NCBI GenBank assembly: GCA_022575985.1
Contig: JAKSXM010000246.1
Coordinates: 10,806,001-10,870,000 of the forward strand
Length of the DNA stretch: 64,000 nt
DNA from: Anagrus nilaparvatae
Lineage: Eukaryota; Arthropoda; Insecta; Hymenoptera; Mymaridae
Reading direction: 5' to 3'
The translations under genes and the position numbers were made by a program. Of this stretch, positions 12,560-23,400 are shown piece by piece. The number at the start of each line of letters is the position of its first letter. The stretch's first letter is position 1. The notes under the pieces are model-generated. The model saw only the letters and a list, made by a program, of their open reading frames with translations, had not been told where the DNA came from and made no database searches.

Positions 12560-15500
12560 TATTGGTGAATTTCACATGCATAAAATGCATGAGAGAGAGT
12601 TCACCGCTGTGAAGAGCTCCTTCTTGGTGAATTCGGGAATAGCTTCGTCATCTTCACCTATGTCATTTGCCTCCTTCCTCTCTGGGTAGGCAGGGAAAAG
12701 TCCATCTACTATACGCCTAACCTCCTCTTCGTTCATAACGCCACTTGCGAAAAGAGCACCAATCCTCTTGATGACTATCTTGTATCCAAGACCCCAAGGG
12801 TCATTATCTATCTTTTTACAAAAAGCCATCTAGCATGCTCTTTTGCTTCTCCGAATAGCAATTCTCAGGCTTTTCTTAAACTGCTTATGCTCAGCCATCA
12901 GCTCAGCAGTATCCGTTCTGGTCCTTGCACATATAGCTCTCTTTCTCGTCGTTAAGCTCGCACTCCTTAGACGGTCTATTTCTGCATTCCACTAGTAGGC
13001 TGGTGGTCTTCCATCATGGGTCCGATTTTTTGGCATGGCTTTTTTACATGCTTTTTCCAGCAGGGTCATGATTTCCTTAACTATTTCCTCTGCGTCGTCA
13101 ATATTTCCTGGTGTAATTGCTTTCCCCAAGATAGCAATCTCTCCTTTTCTAAGGGAGTTCACTATTATTTCGCGATTTAGCCGCTTGATGTTCCACCCAC
13201 AGCATTTCTGTGCTTCATCTCTTTTTTTTTTTTTCTTTTTTTTTTTTATTAATTTATTTATTGTATAAATATTATACAACAAATAGAGATTACATATGAT
13301 TTAACATAATTACATTGCACATGAAGTTCAATTATATAAAAAGATAAACAATTTTTAATGAAAAACATAAATATATAAAAAATAAGAATAAAAATAACTG
13401 AAAAAACATAATAATATAATATATAAATTCAAAATAAAAAATATAATAAGTATTCAATCTGTAGTGTTGGTAAGTGAAAGGATGAGTAAAAGGAGGAAAC
13501 AGTCTATTAATAATTTCTTAAAAAATTATGAAGGAAGTTAGAGATGGGGGGATAACGAAGGAATACCCGATTCTCGTGAATCAATTTCTAGTAAGAATTT
13601 GTGTAAATTTGCTTTAAAGGAGCTAATTGAGGACGAGAATCGAATATTTTCGGGAATTGAATTCCAAAAGGAAATCATATAAACGAGGGAAGAATTACTG
13701 TAAAAAGGATTTTTCGTGAGATCAACCTTTAGATGGGGCCTTTTTTTTTGGACGCAGCTCTCGGGCTGGCATATATATTGATTTTAGATTTTAAATAAGT
13801 AGGTTTACCATTTTGAAGTATGTTGTAAATATAAGAAGCACAAAGATATTTAGCGCTTAATTTAACTTTTAGCCAACCTAGACTTATCCTAGCAGGAGAG
13901 GTCCTAAGAGGATATTTAATATCACAGACATATCGACCTGCCACGTTTTGCAATTTTTGTAACCTCACATATTGATGTTCAGGAAAATTACCTATGGGAA
14001 ACATACAATAGTCTAATAAGGGAAAGATAAGAGCAGAAACTAACTGCTTGCGAAGGTTTTTTGTAATTAAATTTTTAAAATACCTTAATTTATAAAGGGA
14101 ATAATTTACTGTTTTGACAACATGATTAATGTGAGTATTCCATTTCAAGTCTGAATCGAATAATATGCCAAGATTGTTAACTACTTTAGAAAGTTTTATA
14201 TTTGCACTACCAAAATAAAATGAATTATCAGCGTTATAAAAATCATTTACATTTCTCCCAAAAAGAATTATTTTAGTTTTATCTTTGTTTATAACAAAAT
14301 TGTTTAAAGAGGACCAGGCTTCTATTTCCTTAATATCATTTTGTAATAGAGAAATACCAAGGTCAAAATCCTTAAAGGGAGTTTGAATAAAAATTTGAAG
14401 ATCGTCAGCATAAAGAAGCCTTTCAGAATACACAATTTTAGTACCTAAGTCGTTTAAATATATAAGGAAAAGAAGTGGGCCCAGCACCGAACCCTGTGGA
14501 ACTCCACTTATAATTTTTTTTATGGAGGAGTCCTTATCATCATAAATCACTGATTGAGTTCTATCAGAGAGATACTCAGAGAACCAACCTATAGCACTAT
14601 TAGAGAAGCCAAAAACTGAGAGCTTCTTTAAGAGGATTTCATGAGAGACCCTGTCAAAAAAAGTCTGTCGACACTCGTCATGTACCTTAAAAGAGATATA
14701 TTGGTGACCACTCGCTAAGAAGTCCTCCAGGACTTGTCAATCTGTAAGCCTGGCAGCCAAATCTTCTATTGCAAAAGATATATCCGGGATGGTCGTCCAA
14801 ACTCCACTCTGGAGCCCTTGCGTTAAAATTGCCTGCCATTACATTTTCACCGGTCAAGTCCCTTAATGCATCTTTCAAGATGTTAATTTTACTCAGAGTG
14901 TTAAATACACGCTTATATAGGTAACACAATTTGTTTTAATCCAGACAAAGCCTCTGCTAGAGCTCTAGTCTTTCTCCTGTACCAGAACCTTTCTTGGGTT
15001 GACTACCCAGATTGCAGCAGTACCCAGATCATCCGAAAACCAGTTTTGAGAGCCTGATTGGACCCCTTGCTCATTTATAATGAGGAGGTCTGCTGACTTT
15101 TCGCTAGCAAGTTGATATATAATGTCTCTTGCTAAAGGGCTTCGTCGCACATTACCTTGAAGCACCTTTAACATTAATCGACTTGCTAGATTCTGCGCCG
15201 CTCCTTAATTTCACAAGAGCCCTCCGTAGCACTTCGTAATTTCCTTTTCCAAGGTCCTGCTTCAACTCCTTCCCTTTAAGGATGATGAGTACTTTGGTGG
15301 GGATAATAGACATAAGAAACTATTACTCTCTCCTTCTATCATATTACTATAGAAGCGAGAACCTTGCGCGCGCACAGCTATACGATAGCATTGTTAAATA
15401 AATAAAATTTTCGTTATAAATAAACCACCCTAGTCTAAAATAAATTGAATAATTATATTCTACGATATGTTTTTTATATGTTATAATTTTTTTATCAAAA

Positions 15501-15913
15501 ACTGAACTCAAAAAATACTTTAATTTTTTATTGTAAAATGTCGTCCCATAAGAATCACATGTATAAGATGCTCGGAGAAGCAAAATTATTTTTAATTATT
15601 TAATAATGAAGGAGTCACCCTAGGATCTTCTAATTTTAAATATGTATTTTTTAATATGCTTTCTTGTTATATACCAACTTTTATTAAAATCTGTACTCAA
15701 ACAAAAAAGGTGAGCAGCATCCTTAAGTTCGAGGTCCAAGCATAGAATGTACCTTGCATTTGCTGCGCAGTCAGTTGCGTTGTGTCCTACTCCGCATTTA
15801 TAGCATTTCGCTCTCTTGTCCGGCCCGTTACATTTTGTGGCTATATGACTATAACACAGGCATTTAAAACAGTGAGTTAATGGGGTTCTTAACCTTACCC
15901 TGTAGCTCATCAA
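12560..15913 (-). mobile_element. Decayed R1-clade LINE, split by a nested LINE
   Basis: On the minus strand the parts run in R1 order. 15913-15620 encodes ORF1 zinc knuckles, including CFKCLCYSHIATKC (C-x2-C-x4-H-x4-C) and a second C-x2-C knuckle. 15174-14965 encodes an endonuclease start (LQGNVRRSPLA, LLIINEQ, GTAAIWV). 14929-14690 holds the GNFNARAPEW motif typical of R1-type apurinic endonucleases. 13200-12560 encodes the post-endonuclease linker (CGWNIKRLNREIIVNSL, DPWGLGYKIVIKRIG). The RT core and much of the endonuclease are absent and stops and frameshifts separate the parts. R1-clade elements often target rDNA, but no rRNA gene is visible here. Confidence 0.8.
13216..14668 (-). mobile_element. 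5'-truncated jockey/CR1-like LINE nested in the R1 relic
   Basis: A 273-codon frame (14550-13729) starts just before the RT block SGVPQGSVLGPLLF, then LLYADDLQIF, a thumb region and a C-terminal domain. Upstream the same protein continues to 14668 (FDRVSHEILLKKL), where it stops abruptly, as expected for 5' truncation by incomplete reverse transcription. The 3' end shows as a T-rich tract at 13218-13249 (a poly(A) tail on the minus strand). About 500 bp of 3' untranslated sequence lies between. The RT frame is open, so insertion is younger than the surrounding R1 copy. No target duplication identified. Confidence 0.85.
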
Positions 15914-16059
15914 CCCGATTTTGATACGCTTCTACCAAAAGTGGTAGGGTTGAGAATTTTAATATAAAAGTCATTAAATATTTTCCTTCCCTAATTGTTA
16001 AACGTTTATCTTTAATTTTAACGATTGTATTTTGGATTATTGAATATGGATAGTTGAAC

Positions 16060-16790
16060 TTAAAAATTTACATTATTCCGATTCATAAATCAGATGACAA
16101 TGATAACATGACATGCTATAGACCGATATATCTTTAACTTTAAACATAGCAAAGATTTTTGAGAAAGTAATATTTAAAAGATTACATTCCTTTATGTATA
16201 AGAATAAAATAATTTCTGATAAATAATTTAGGTTTCTGTGTGGAATTGAAACCCAACAAGCACTGCACAAAGCCTCTGATCTAATCTATAATAGATTTAT
16301 TGTGACATTTTTAGACATCTCTTAAGTGCTTGTCATAGTTAATCATCAAATTTTATTAAAAAAATTAGAGAGTTGCTTGCTTTAATTAACCTATGGATTG
16401 TTAAAAATAAATTGATTCTTAACCTAAACCAATCCATATTCATCACTTTTGATATTTATAGTAATATTTTGCCTAATGAAAAATTTTCTATTAAAATTGC
16501 TAACTATAATAAATAATCTAATCAGAGTTTCGTCTTGCAAGTATTTGGGAATTTACTTTGATAAACATATGGGCTAAGATATTCAAATTCACTATATTAT
16601 AGAAAAGATTAAATACCTCTTATTCATTTTCTATATAAGCTAAGCTTATTTTTTTTGCCCCATTATTGATGTAAGAGTCACATATTTTCTCCGTAAAAAA
16701 AACTTACTTCAAATCAAGGCAAAGAAAAAAAAATGCTGATATATTTTTGCCTTACAAGAGACTTTATGAAGCAATAATAATTTTTATGTA
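16060..16790 (+). mobile_element. Old LINE reverse-transcriptase relic
   Basis: Three frames of the plus strand, read with stops and shifts, give familiar RT pieces in order: TCYRPI, then AKIFEKVIFKRLHSFMYKN, GIETQQALHKASDLIYN, VTFLDIS with a decayed VNHQILLKKL, and later CKYLGIYFDKHMG. The catalytic YADD block is missing between them. It is more decayed than the other LINE copies here. Confidence 0.7.
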
Positions 16791-17049
16791 CCATTTAAGA
16801 CTATATCTGAAAAAGAAGTGACTGTAAGATTGTAAGATTTATTAAACCATATAAGTAGACGTTTTTTACAAATCCCAGAATTCCCTGAAAAACTGAAAAT
16901 TAAGAAATAGTATTCTCTAAAATTGACGTCAAAATGGGATTTGGATGGAGCATCAGGACATTGACTTTGCAAGCAATGATTTTCTGATGGTACTATTTCT
17001 AATGAAAGTATCTTTATGCTTTCTCTTGTACCTATAATTTTAATATAAA

Positions 17050-18620
17050 TTTGCAAAAAATAGTAGTATTAGTCGCTTTATACTTTTTTTAGTGTTTTTT
17101 CCTGCACAGTAAAAAATAATGCACACAATATTACTACCGAGTAGTAATTTTACTACAGTTTAGTAATATTACTACAGAAATAGTAATTTTACTACAAATT
17201 GTAGTAATATTACTACTAGTAGTAATTTTACTATTTCGTAGTAATATTACTACAAGTGTAGTAATATTACTACAAGTGTAGTAAAATTACTACAATTTGT
17301 AGTAAAAAAAATTTATTTTTTTTCCAGCCAGATACGACTAAATATAGCTTTAGGAGGTCATTTATGTTTGTAATACACAATATTAACTCTTATTTTTCGT
17401 TTTTAATATTATAAGCATACTACTACAAGTGTAGTAATATTACTACGAAATAGTAAAATTACTACTAGTAGTAATATTACTACAATTTGTAGTAAAATTA
17501 CTATTTCTGTAGTAATATTACTAAACTGTAGTAAAATTACTACACGGTAATAATATTGTGTGCATTATTTTTTACTGTGCAAGATATAATCTATTTTAAT
17601 CGATTCAATAAAATCTAGCCATTTTAGGCTAATGCCTAAAAAATGGCAGAAAATCAATAAAAAAATGAAAATTGAAATAGTTAATCAAAATTGAAAACAA
17701 GAAAAAAAATGAATCCTGGTGGCTTTCTGATCATTAATTAGCACGGAAAATTGGAAAATTTAAAATGGCCGACTTAAAATTAACGCGATATTAAAATAAA
17801 AGGTATCATTTTGTGGGTTGTTTTTACTTTAAACGCTAAAAAAAACTATTTTATCTATATATTTCCCACACAAGTAATTTTTTACGTCTTTTAACTGCCC
17901 AATCCCCAACACCTTGCGCTCCACCGTTTTCTTGGAACATTCACAAATCAAATTATTTTCATAAAAAAACAAAAATTCACGAATTTCAGATCAACAAATA
18001 GAGAAAATCGGAAAATACAATATTGCCGCTTGAAGTATCGCTCAAAACTTCATTAAAACTTTAAAGATGCATGAAAAACTTAAGTTCTTGCGTTATTTGA
18101 ATAAAAAATATTTTTTTTATAATTCGGTCTTTTTTCCTCTCTTTACTCTTCTAAGGCAAATCTAAATAAAAAACATTTTCTTTTTGGAAGTACAAATGCT
18201 TAACATTTAAAAAAAAATTTTTTTGATTATTTTTTTAAAAAATTTTGTTTAAAATTATTTTAATTTTTGTTGTTTTAAGTTTAAATTAAAAAACGCAGAA
18301 AATGGCTCCTTTTATTTGAATTTTGCGCTAATTTTCAGTCAGGCATTTTGAATTTTTGACTTTCCCGGGCTAATTCATGATGAGGAAGCCAACTGAAGCC
18401 ATTTTTTTGGTACATTTTAAATTTTGATTAACTATTCAAATTTTCATTTTTTAATTTATTGATTTTTTGCTATTTTTTAGGCTAAAACTAGCCCTTAAAT
18501 GGATCAATTTGAATTGTGAAACTTTTTTGATATCCACATTAAACATTTTCATTAGTTTCAACCGATTAAAATAGATTATACCTGAACAAGTATAAGAAAT
18601 ACAAAAAATAGCAAAAAACG
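17050..18620. repeat. Large foldback (inverted repeat) element, about 1 kb of arms and loop
   Basis: The left arm (17582-17800) and the right arm (18330-18590) are inverted copies. For instance ATAATCTATTTTAATCG near 17585 reappears reversed near 18572, and AAATCAATAAAAAAATGAAA near 17659 reversed near 18450. Similarity then continues through ATTAGC-CGG-AAA blocks. The left terminal part (about 17050-17104) also matches the reverse of 18590-18620, and is separated from the arm by a nested MITE. No protein is encoded. Exact ends and target duplication are not resolved. Confidence 0.75.
17105..17579. mobile_element. Palindrome-rich MITE with terminal inverted repeats of about 160 bp
   Basis: Both ends read CACAGTAAAAAATAATGCAC inward. 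The inverted repeats continue for about 160 bp and are built almost wholly from GTAGTAATATTACTAC and GTAGTAATTTTACTAC words, many perfect palindromes themselves. The central spacer (about 17300-17410) is ordinary AT-rich DNA. The insertion site is TGCA on both sides, so the target duplication may be TGCA or an internal GC; this is ambiguous because TGCA is palindromic. It interrupts the left end of the foldback element. Confidence 0.85.
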
Positions 18621-18639
18621 CTTATTTTTGGCCAAAATG

Positions 18640-19660
18640 GACGACCTGTATAGTTATTTTCTATTTTAATAGTATGTAAAGTAAAATTTTTAAACAAGTC
18701 ATCCTGAAATTAATCGAAGTACTTTTTTTATTTGCTTGTTTAATTTTATTGTTTTACACAAGGAAACACCAAGATTAGCAGAGGCTTTCAACAACAACAT
18801 ATGTTTTTTTATTTCTTATGAAGAACAAATATATACACATCTTTACAGTATTTTTTTTATAAAATCAATAGCATAATTATTTTCTGATAAATGTTGAATA
18901 TTTTCTATAGAACACTTATTTTGGTAAAATGTATAAATAAAAATCAAAAAATCAATAAATATTTGCGTAAATAATTTTTTTATTTTATTATTATATTCAG
19001 TATTCATTAAGAAGGCAAATATTGTATTAATTCAAAATTTATAAGGGTTAAAAATTTAATTTATTTAAATGAAAAATTCATCAATTTTTTTATAATTGTA
19101 TTGTAAGTAATTGTGTAAAAAAAGTTTTAAATAACGTAAGTGTAACATTTAATTATAATAAAATTTACAAAATAAAATACGATCTATTGCTCTAAGTCTA
19201 TTATAATTATTTAGAATGATAGATTTTAGACACCTTAAATTATAAATTAAAAGCATTATTTTAAAAATTCTAAGAAACTGAAATAATAAAAGTTTTATAG
19301 TTTTTAAACTTCGGAAATATTACCAATTTTTTTTCTAAATTTATATAATGAATTATATAAAAGTCATTCCATAAAAATATGATTTTTATTTTATCTACAC
19401 ATATTTTCAAGAATTTTTATATTCGTCACAGTATGCAAAACCCGGCTTGGTGCATGCAGCTAAAACGATAAAAAAATATGAAAATTTTATTTTACAGTTA
19501 TAAATAATAATTAATATATTGAATAAATTTACAAGTTTTACTAATTTCGTTAATTTATCGATTCAAAAATTAATCAATATTTTATTTATTTTAGTAATAT
19601 TATTAATTTCTTTCTTCACTGAATGATTGAAAATCGATGTTCATTTACTACACCAATTGC
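18640..19660. other. Intergenic AT-rich DNA, no gene recognised
   Basis: A/T homopolymer-rich sequence without credible exons. From about 19680 homology to the upstream region of OR copy 1 begins (shared phrase GGACTCTGTAGGTCA versus GGACTTTGTAGGTCA). Confidence 0.6.
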
Positions 19661-20459
19661 TACAGTTAATACACACGTGATGCTTAATTATGCAGTGCAG
19701 AAAGGACTCTGTAGGTCAAATTTTTACTTTTTACTTTACTTTTTGAATTTTTATTGAAATTCGTGCTCACTTGAACAAATTTACAATTGAATTAATTTTT
19801 AATAACTTCATTTTCTCTTGTAATGAAAAGTTAAACTCACGGTTGCCGCTTTTAATTATTTAAATAAGTAAATTATAATTTTTTGAGAAAAGAAAAAAAT
19901 AATTAATTATTTCTTAAAAATTCAAACTACTAACATCAGGTACATCTATGAAGGTTTATATACTTTTATTTTTATTTGAAGCTGAAAAACGTTTCAAGTA
20001 GCTATACTTAATCATCATTTTGAGTACCTGCGCTTGAATTTCCTAGTATTAAATATATTTCATTCACATACTGCTATATAATGATCAAAAACCTCTGGAT
20101 CCACATTTTGTATACACTGCAAAAATTCCTGTCAAGGTATTTACTCTCAGTATCTAAGAATGAATTTTTACAGTATAAATAACTTCAATGCAATATTAAG
20201 GCTGATTAATCCCAGAATATAGGTTTGATTCACTAATAAATTTTCAACCTCCAATAACGTATATTTCTTATATAAAACGCGTAGTCATTTAATTGATTTT
20301 AACCGATCATCCGTAGTGAATTTAATACGAGCCCTGAAACACATAAAAAAATGTGATAAGTAGTTGTGTGATCAGTGTATCAGTAGAAATTAATAAATTT
20401 ATTTAAAAACAAAAATTTTATTAACTGCAATATTAATTAAAGTATATTTCTTTAAGGTC

Positions 20460-23400
20460 ATGGTTCAATCATATTATTTTAATAAATATTTCAAGGTATT
20501 AAAATTTTTATTACTTTTTCTTGGAGTTTGGCCTTACGAAAATGGAAAAATATCTAAAATTATTAGATACATTTTTATTGTGCATAATTTTATAGTATTG
20601 ATTCTTATAGTAGGTATTAATTAATATATATTAGAGTGTTTCTTATTTTATTTTTTTTGGAATTTTTTTGCTTTCTGCTTGAAAATGAGATGTTTTCAAC
20701 ATGCAGTAATACCACCACGATGAATTTTGCTTTATTCTATCGGGGAACCATGCCTGTAAGTATTTTAATTTTACAATGTTTTTTGAATGGAGATTTCGGA
20801 TATTTTCGTGGGAATTTGGAAAAATTGTACAAAGTTTCATCATAAAATGTTTTTTTTTTTATTTTTAATTTTTCCTTAGATATTCAAATTAAAAAAAAAA
20901 TATCATTATTTTCCAAGACCTTTTATTTGTCAACAATATAGCAAACTAATAATTAAAATATTAAGATAACTTAGCTTAAAAATAAATTTTTTTTTAAAGG
21001 ATTGAAGACCTTTCTATGTGAAAGTATCATAAATTAGGTTGAAAAAAGAAAAAAAATCACTTAGGGTATATTTAATTTGACCAATATTGTGAAATTTTTC
21101 CAAATTTTGATGATAACATCTAAAATCCTTATTTGCTTACAGGAACAGATTCCCTCTAAGATTAAGAAAAATCCATTGAAATTGGTTTTTTTTTAATGTT
21201 CAAAACATCTCATTTCTACTCAGTGAGCAAAGAAATTAAAAAAAAATAAAATAAGACACACTCTATTATATTTAAAAGTAATTTTTAATAATAAAACTTT
21301 TGAATTTCAGGTTATTCGAGTATACAAAGATAGGAGTAAGCCAGATTTTATTGAAGAAATGGCATTTCTATTTTTATTTTTAATTATTGTTACCATTTAT
21401 GCACACTTTATTATTAATAAAAATCAGGTAATTCGTTAATCTTTTATTCCACTACTTATGTCCATAAATATTACCATATAATAAATGTTTTAATAATGAT
21501 TTCAAAATGTAGATAAAATCAAGTATGGATGATTGTGATCAAGAATGGAAAAATTTAACTGCTCAGAAAGAATTTGAAATTATGATAAAAGCATCAGAAA
21601 GAGGAAATTTTACTTGCTATTGTTATATTGGTATTAATTGATAATTTTAAATTAAGATTTTTAATAATTTCAAATTTTAAAATAAAATATTTTACAGTTA
21701 TGTTATTGTCAATAGTAATATTAGTTTCACTAATTCCATTAATAACTCCGATAATGGATTATTATTATCCCTTAAATGGAGCAAGAGTTAAAGATCACCT
21801 GTTTGCAATAGAACGATTTATTGATGAGCAAGAACATTTTTACAAAATTTATTTTCACTCTGTAATAACTTTCACTTTAGCAGTCTTAACCGTTTTGGCT
21901 GTGGCTTGTTATTTTACAATCTTCACTTATCAAGCAACAGGTTCAATTAAAATTCTCAGGTATTAAAAGTAATTTATTTTATTTTTTTAATTTTTAATTA
22001 ATTTATATTTTAAAAATTATTTTAGCTACCGCATAAAAGTTGCTTTAGATAATTCAAATTCTGAAAAAGTAAAATACAAAAGAACAATTGATGGCATAAT
22101 TTTTCACCAAAGGATTCTCAAGTAAGGATAAATAATTTATTTTTTTTTTAAATCGCATGAGGTATTTAACCATAAATTTGAACAGAGTATTAGAAATTTT
22201 ATGAATCCCATAACAATAGAAGATTATAGTCTAATATTCATAAATATAAATAATCTCAAAATACATATCCACTATTTATTTTTTTATTGGGAAAATTAAT
22301 GTGGAATGTATTTGATTTGCATTTTTTATTGATTTCCTTATTTATACTATTCTATTATCACGCAATTACTGTGAATATTTTTGTAAAGATTAAAAATTTA
22401 GATACGGGAAAGTTTATATAGAAAAAGGATTCAAGTATGCATGAACATTATTAAAATAGATCGAATTAAATAATTATTTTATTATTTTATTTTTTCAGTT
22501 TGTTTGATAAATTCAAAGAGTGCCATACAAAGATTTTAGGATTTATGATGTTTCTGTCGCTTGTATTGATAAGTTTTTGTGGTGTTGCTGTAAGTTGAAA
22601 TATTTTTAAAATAAAATATAAATAATTTGTTATTATAGACTTCAATTTGATGGCGAATTAAATTTTTAATATCTTTATTAATTTTTTGTAGATAATTGTT
22701 AAAGACAACGTTAAAATGGCAATAAAATGCACTGCATTTTTGGTGGGTACGGTAGTTATGACTTTATTACTTTATGAAAATGGACAAAGCATAACTGATG
22801 CAAATGATGAACTGTTTAATGACATGTAAGATATTCAGTTATTATATTTCGAAGAAAATTTGTAATGCTATATTTTTTCTTTAAATAAGATAATTCACTT
22901 AAATTATTTCACGAAAAATTTACCTTTTTTTCTTGCTTCCCACCAAACAGCAAAAATTATGAAATATTAGTTTTAGATCTCCCCATCCCAAGCACCAATT
23001 TCATAATTTGCAACACTATGAAATAGAGCATAATAAATTGAAATATGCGTAGATGATAATAACTGATTGTAAATTATTAATAACAAATAATATGTACCTT
23101 AGTCGATTTGTAGTAATTTTTAGATGTTTTTCCCATTTCGGATTAAATTCAAAACCAATGGCAAGATATTTCTATTCGTATTTACATTAATTTACAGAAC
23201 AAAGTATCCTGCCTTATATTATCTGGGATATTCTTTTTAATGGAAGAAAATGCTATAAACACTGATTTACTAACTTTTAGGGATAGCTGGTTATTGGTTA
23301 ACCTAACTATATCGAAACTGTTATTAATATTTTTCAGCACTACATTCCAGCTACTTCCCGAGTATAGAATTACAGTATCATCTGCATATGATACTAGGTT

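Noticed and set aside
13035..13268. Plus-strand open frame ending in a poly-phenylalanine run
   Set aside because: It is the reverse of R1 coding sequence plus the LINE poly(A) tail.
20636..20845. Open frames around OR copy 2 exon 2 on both strands
   Set aside because: Only 20690-20755 is exon; the frames run through intron sequence at both ends.
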